Below are positions 59,417 to 64,000 of a stretch of 64,000 bases of DNA, piece after piece. The translations under genes were made by a program, and so were the position numbers. The notes beneath the pieces were generated by a model. The model did not search any database, was not told where the DNA came from, and was given only the letters and a program-made list of their open reading frames with translations. Origin of the DNA: Tetragonia tetragonoides (lineage: Eukaryota > Streptophyta > Magnoliopsida > Caryophyllales > Aizoaceae); the NCBI GenBank assembly GCA_038025085.1, contig CM076154.1, positions 15,288,001 to 15,352,000 of the forward strand, given 5' to 3'. The number at the start of each line of letters is the position of its first letter. Position 1 is the first letter of the stretch.

Positions 59417-61132
59417 TAGTATGTATCATCAACTTTATCACCAAACACTGAATACCCATAAATTGATACAGTGAGTAACACAAAGACAGAATCTAGGCAA
59501 CTACAACTTCATTCTACATGGATTTTGTGGAGGAACTTTCTGAAGTTGTGGAGAAAGGAGTTTGGATGTCCAATACAACACTATACGCTACAAATGCAAA
59601 TGAGATATCTCTTAAAGTGACAAAAATCCAAACATAGATCCAATAGTAAATGAAAATGCAACGATCAAATATGCGTAAACCTAAATGAAAAGATCTAGTA
59701 GCGTTTCTAATATGTTATTTTACTAGTAGAAAAAATATACTCAAATACCCACATGGGGAAATAACAAAGAAGACAAAGATCATGATGAAGTGCGTGAGCT
59801 TGGTAAGCTTTGAATGTCTTTCGATCACTATGAAAATGATGTCAATAACCACACTCACGTTCATCATCACTTTGTTGGGGTGCCACAAGACAAATGCCCT
59901 AACTTCTCCCAAGAAACATGTTTATCTAATTCACAGTACTTTTCAAATATCTTTCCCGAAATTGATTCATGCCTTGTTATAACGTTGTCAATCTTGTTAG
60001 GATCTGCAACACTATATAGTAACACTCATTTAACAACCTTACATAGAATACTAAATTAAAGGTATTGTAAGATTGAAATTATATATTTTAATGTACCATT
60101 CTTTTTAATATTACTTTGGGAAAATCTAGTGAATACTTAATCGTAAAGTATCTTATTTTTGGTATTACAAGAGGAAATAAGACAACAAAAATACCTCTTT
60201 GGGAATTAAAACTATATACGTAAAACAAACATGGCCAAATTAAAAAAAGATTTATATTTTAAATTTTTTTATTATATAGGCTGCATAAATGGAATGACAC
60301 GAATATGAATACGACAGACATACCAAGAAAATTTATTGATTTAGGAAATATTTTATAAATAATACATGTTATAAATATCACAATGATAATGGACGGATGG
60401 AACTGATGATGGTTTGTTCACTTTAAATCCAATCCATTTACGTCTCTCGCCATCATCTCAAATACATATTATACTCATTTGAGTTTCCGCACATAATTCC
60501 AAGTCACTACCTATTATGGAAGCACTTAGGGCTTGCAGAACACTTCAATTTCTATAATAGTCTTGCGGGTGATTGTCCTTACTCTTTTCTATTTGATATT
60601 TTTAGCTTTTTTGTATGTTTGTGTTTATGATCAGAAGGGATTCAGTTAAAAGGTGGACAAACAAGTTGGTTTGGTTAAATTTGAGTTGAGTCATTGTTTT
60701 ATTGGTTATTTTATCTTCAGGTTGAGAAATGCTTGTTTGTAATCCAATGTGTTGGGTGTATGGGTTGACCAACTACTTGATCACAATTAATTTGATTATG
60801 ATATTAATGCATAAATAACTTTGTTTTTAACTTAAAAGCTACATCATATGTAATATCGACTTCTTTTGATTTAGATCCGAGATGACTAGGCGATCTTTCA
60901 CTCACTAAAATCGATTTTTCACTTAAAAAAAGAAAAAGGTAAACATGTAGCAAGATACAACAAAATTGGGGGAGTATATATCAAGAAAATGATATACTAA
61001 AGTCTTTTTACCATTCGCTTTTATGAAGTCGTTGTTCACGATTTTGAGCACCTCAAATCAACAGATTGACGCAGAGCGGATTTGTGTATTATCCAATAAT
61101 TGTCGATTATTCAGTCAATCTCAGTATAAAAG
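59417..61132. other. Intergenic DNA, nothing recognised
   Basis: AT-rich with stops in all frames. The overlapping frames at 59782-60059 have no recognisable domain. Confidence 0.4.
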
Positions 61133-61372
61133 CTTGTGTAGACTTAGTCTATGGTCGACCAATATTTGGAGTCACCCCCTATTTCACTTGAAGTCACCCG
61201 TCTCTAAAAGTGGAGCCACCCTTACTTTACCTAGAGTCACCCCTCAAGATTATACTTGGCATCACCCCTACTTCACCTGGAGTCACCCCTTATTTTACCT
61301 GGAACCGCCCCCTACTTCACTTGTAGCCACTCTCAAAATTACTTGATCCACGGTGGACTAAATGCACACAAG
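61133..61372. mobile_element. TIR element with internal GGAGCCACCCC minisatellite (copy C)
   Basis: The ends CTTGTGTAGACTTAGTCTA and GGACTAAATGCACACAAG are inverted; between them are about nine units near TACTTCACCTGGAGTCACCCC. The left-end palindrome TAGACTTAGTCTA is perfect here. Smallest of the three minisatellite-bearing copies. Confidence 0.75.
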
Positions 61373-62652
61373 ACCTGCTAAATATTCGGGCCGATTTGAA
61401 TGGAGGCTTTTGGGTCGGGTTGGGTCAAATTTGTGGGCTCTAAATTCAATGCACCTCTTGACCTTTGGGTTTCCCTCCTACCCCTTCATTTTGTTTTCTC
61501 CTTTGTGTAACAGTGTGTCCACCCCCCCCCCCCCCCTCACTACCCGCCAATCCGCCATTAGTAGTATTACCATTTTACCAATCCACCATTTTCATCTTTC
61601 ATTCTCAAATGCGTTGTTGGTTTGTTGCTGCTCTTAATTTGGGACCTGCCCAGGTAAAGTTCTCTCTCACTTGATTTTTTGGGTATGCGATTCCCTCCCC
61701 CGTGTTTCTTTTCTTGAAAATTCAGCCCTAAAAGCTAGTTGAGAAGTTTTGGGCAAAATTCGTACTAAGTCATGATGATTGTGCTCGAAAACTAATTTAA
61801 CACAAAGTATGTTTGTATATGTTTAGCAAATGAAACCATTGCTCAAGATGATTTCAATAATTCAATTTAAGACTATAGAGTAACATGCTCAAAACCCTAC
61901 TTATTTCTGATTAGAAATTTTAATATAACATATGAATAATGGTGAGTTGGGGACTTGTTTATGATTTAAGATTGTTTTTGGTCAATTGTTAATTTATTTT
62001 TTTTGGGTTTAGTTCTTTCCAGTTTAGAAAGTGCATGTAGATTGTTGATATAGTCAGATAGTTAAAGGTTTTTGTCAATGTGATGAATTGGGTATTTGGC
62101 TGGAGTAAGTTTAATTTGTTGGATGGAGTTTAAAGTTTGAACTTATAGGTGTGGCCAATTGGATGTCACTAGCTTAATTCATAAAATGTTTGGTGTGCAG
62201 AACGAGATTTGGGATCGATGTCCATATCCGTTGATGGATAATTTATTTATTTGGATAGATTTTTCTTGTTTTAGCTAAACATTTAAGGCCTGTAAGGCTG
62301 TAACGAAGCATTAATCTAGGAGTGAAAGTAAGGCAATGAAAAACAGTTTGATAAGAGCAAGTGGGTATCTTCATTTTATGATATTGATTAAACAAGAAAT
62401 TGAAGGGAATATGTAAAGAAATGTAGCAAGTGGGATTTTGATATGTTTAAGCTTTAATTATTATAATTAGTCTATAAGGGATTGACCTTATCTATGACTG
62501 TTGATGGAGTAGGTTGTGGAATTCACTTGTAAAAGAAAGGTTCCATGAAGCTTTTAGGAAAGACAGTGTACTTGTTTATGCTGATTACATCACGGATGAC
62601 GGTGTTTAGTACTGATATTTTCATTATTTTAGAGGGACAGGTTGTGGGCAGT
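61373..62652. other. Upstream DNA of the FAD monooxygenase gene
   Basis: Contains a run of 15 C residues (61522-61536) that is a likely spot for sequence error. A GCCCAG|GTAAAG donor-like site near 61652 could belong to a leader exon. Otherwise non-coding. Confidence 0.4.
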
Positions 62653-62654
62653 GG

Positions 62655-62664
62655 CTATATAATA
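62655..62664 (+). promoter_or_regulatory. TATA box of the FAD monooxygenase gene
   Basis: CTATATAATA about 90 bp upstream of the ATG. The leader between them carries a (GATCGA)n/(GA)n stretch at 62724-62748. Confidence 0.6.
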
Positions 62665-62752
62665 CACAGTTTCTTTTCATCTTTTGTTCTGATATCTCAT
62701 AAATGCCATTGTAGAGAGAGGGGGATCGAGATCGAGATCGAGAGAGAGGGTG

Positions 62753-62832
62753 ATGGCGACAGCAGAAGAGATAGATATTGTGATTGTTGGTGGAGGAATT
62801 TGCGGCCTGGCTACTGCTCTAGCTCTCCACAG
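62753..62832 (+). CDS. FAD-dependent monooxygenase, exon 1 only
   Basis: The ATG at 62753 starts a 26-codon exon containing the Rossmann dinucleotide fold start DIVIVGGGICGLATALAL (GxGxxG), matching plant MO1/CTF2-like FAD monooxygenases, flavoproteins that hydroxylate unknown substrates. The exon ends CCACAG|GTGACT with a split Arg codon, which is where these genes often have their first intron. The expected next strand (KxG..SLVLE) is not found up to the right edge, so exon 2 lies beyond the window. The partial exon has no defects. Confidence 0.75.
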
Positions 62833-63225
62833 GTGACTTACATTTACATACTTCTCCCACTATAATTCTTTCAGCTTAGAAACTTCATTACAAACTCTGA
62901 AAGTGGGTGTCGACCTGTAAAGGTCATAATCTATGGGTGTCCAATCTATTTATCTAAGTTTAGGAATTGTTTTATGTAATATTCCCTGAATCTGTAGCAA
63001 GATAACTTATTGTTTTGCGAGGGAATGTAAACTCAGTCTTACTAATCTGTCACTGGGAGAACGGGTTACCTAGTTGAACTTGTTGAGTGAATAGTGATGC
63101 ACTTGGCTTGTGATATACAATAGGTTTATGCTGTTGGATCATTGCAACATGATAAATTGTAGTATGCTTATTTTATTTTATTTTAATTTTCTTTTTTTGG
63201 TAATATTCTGAGATGATTTTATTAC
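62833..63225 (+). other. Probable intron 1 of the FAD monooxygenase
   Basis: AT-rich, starting with the GTGACT donor. No acceptor that leads into a recognisable exon was found before the LINE remnant. Confidence 0.45.
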
Positions 63226-64000
63226 CTTTTTTTTGTGGTAAAAATGAACATCAAATAACTTAAGAGTTAACAAGTCTGGGGTGTGAAGTACCCCTACAAT
63301 TCATAGCATACAAACTTCTCCTGATACTAGGCAAGTCAGACAAGTGACAAATAGAGTTAAACTCAGTCAAAAAGGTTAAGCATGATGTGCTACACCATCA
63401 GCTAGTTCATTCTCTTCCCTAAAGCAATGGCGGATCTTCAGCTGCTCCAAGCTTCTCATCCGTCGATATTCCGTTCCCTGCATTCCATGAGAATATTGTG
63501 AAGATAGTCCTTTTTCCTGTAATCCTTGGAGAGTAACTGACTGGCTTTGAGTGAATCTGTTTCAATAATGATGCATTGCCAGTTCTTGTCTTGAATGATC
63601 TTTAAAGCTTCTCTAATTGCAATGAGCTCAGCAGTCAGAGCATTGTGAGTCTTAACTTCTCTACAGAAATCTGCGTGCCAAATAGAATCAAAATTCCTTA
63701 CCACGCCAGCCACAGCCTCCACTCTTGTGTTCATGTCAAAGGAGGCATCACAATCAATTTTCTCCACCCATCAGGTGGTGCAACCCAAGTCAGGTGTAGA
63801 GTCTTCTTAGCTTTCTTCTTAGCATTGTGAGTTTTCTGAGCATCAGCCCAAAATTCCTAAACTTTTTCATAAACATTGGACAACCAGTTTTCAGGGGGTT
63901 GGGTAGGGTTCTAAAAAACCGTATCATTTATTTTTTCCATAGTAACCAGATCATAAGGCAAAATAGGTAGGCCACGGGAGGTCGTTATAGGTAAGGGTGG
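63226..64000 (-). mobile_element. LINE RNase H remnant, runs off the right edge
   Basis: Minus-strand frames show WVAPPDGW, then KIDCDASFD, AELIAIREALKII, ETDSLKASQLL, and after a frameshift near 63468, REENELADGVAHHA with a stop at 63377-63375. These carry the RNase H acidic residues. A stop and another frameshift lie upstream (63770-63860). A T run at 63226-63233 is the A tail on the other strand. It is a plant L1-type ORF2 end, inserted antisense to the monooxygenase gene. Confidence 0.8.

Overview
The window looks like nuclear DNA from a flowering plant, most likely a eudicot. The signs are intron-containing plant gene families (CC-NB-LRR, Dof, SKU5-like multicopper oxidase, cytosolic sulfotransferase), Stowaway MITEs, Helitron ends, tRNA-derived SINEs, and Copia and L1-type retroelements. 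A species cannot be named from the sequence alone. Gene density is low: five recognisable genes in 64 kb, of which two look structurally intact within the window (the Dof gene and the first exon of a FAD monooxygenase). Two have a single frameshift (NLR and SKU5-like), and one is a plain pseudogene (sulfotransferase).

Layout. 1-2.3 kb is AT-rich DNA with a long (TA)n(CA)n microsatellite. 2.3-6.4 kb holds a solo LTR and a sulfotransferase pseudogene split by a short non-autonomous LTR element of the same family. 7-8.1 kb is copy 1 of a duplicated segment, carrying a SINE, and leads into a CC-NB-LRR gene at 9.0-12.4 kb. 13.8-16.8 kb is a cluster of Stowaway MITEs (one nested in another), a SINE, a TIR element with internal minisatellite, and a hAT-like element. 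16.9-24.5 kb is copy 2 of the duplicated segment, split by a 6.7-kb L1-type LINE that itself carries a hAT-like insertion. 26.1-30.8 kb is a decayed Copia element on the minus strand. 31-41 kb is mostly intergenic with MITEs, a Helitron and an RTE-like LINE scrap. 41.4-42.5 kb is the single-exon Dof gene. 44-47 kb has further repeats and a minus-strand LINE remnant. 47.8-51.3 kb is the eight-coding-exon SKU5-like gene on the minus strand. 52-62.6 kb is repeat-rich, including a 2.45-kb interval bounded by Stowaway ends that contains a higher-order minisatellite. Exon 1 of a FAD monooxygenase starts at 62,753; its first intron seems to contain a LINE remnant that runs off the right edge.

The genes show no shared pathway. 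The main story is layered transposon insertion, and several layers can be ordered from target-site duplications. The most informative case is the duplicated segment: copy 1 was hit by a SINE and copy 2 by a LINE within about two bases of the same position. All coordinates, splice sites and duplications were read by eye; no alignment or database search was run.
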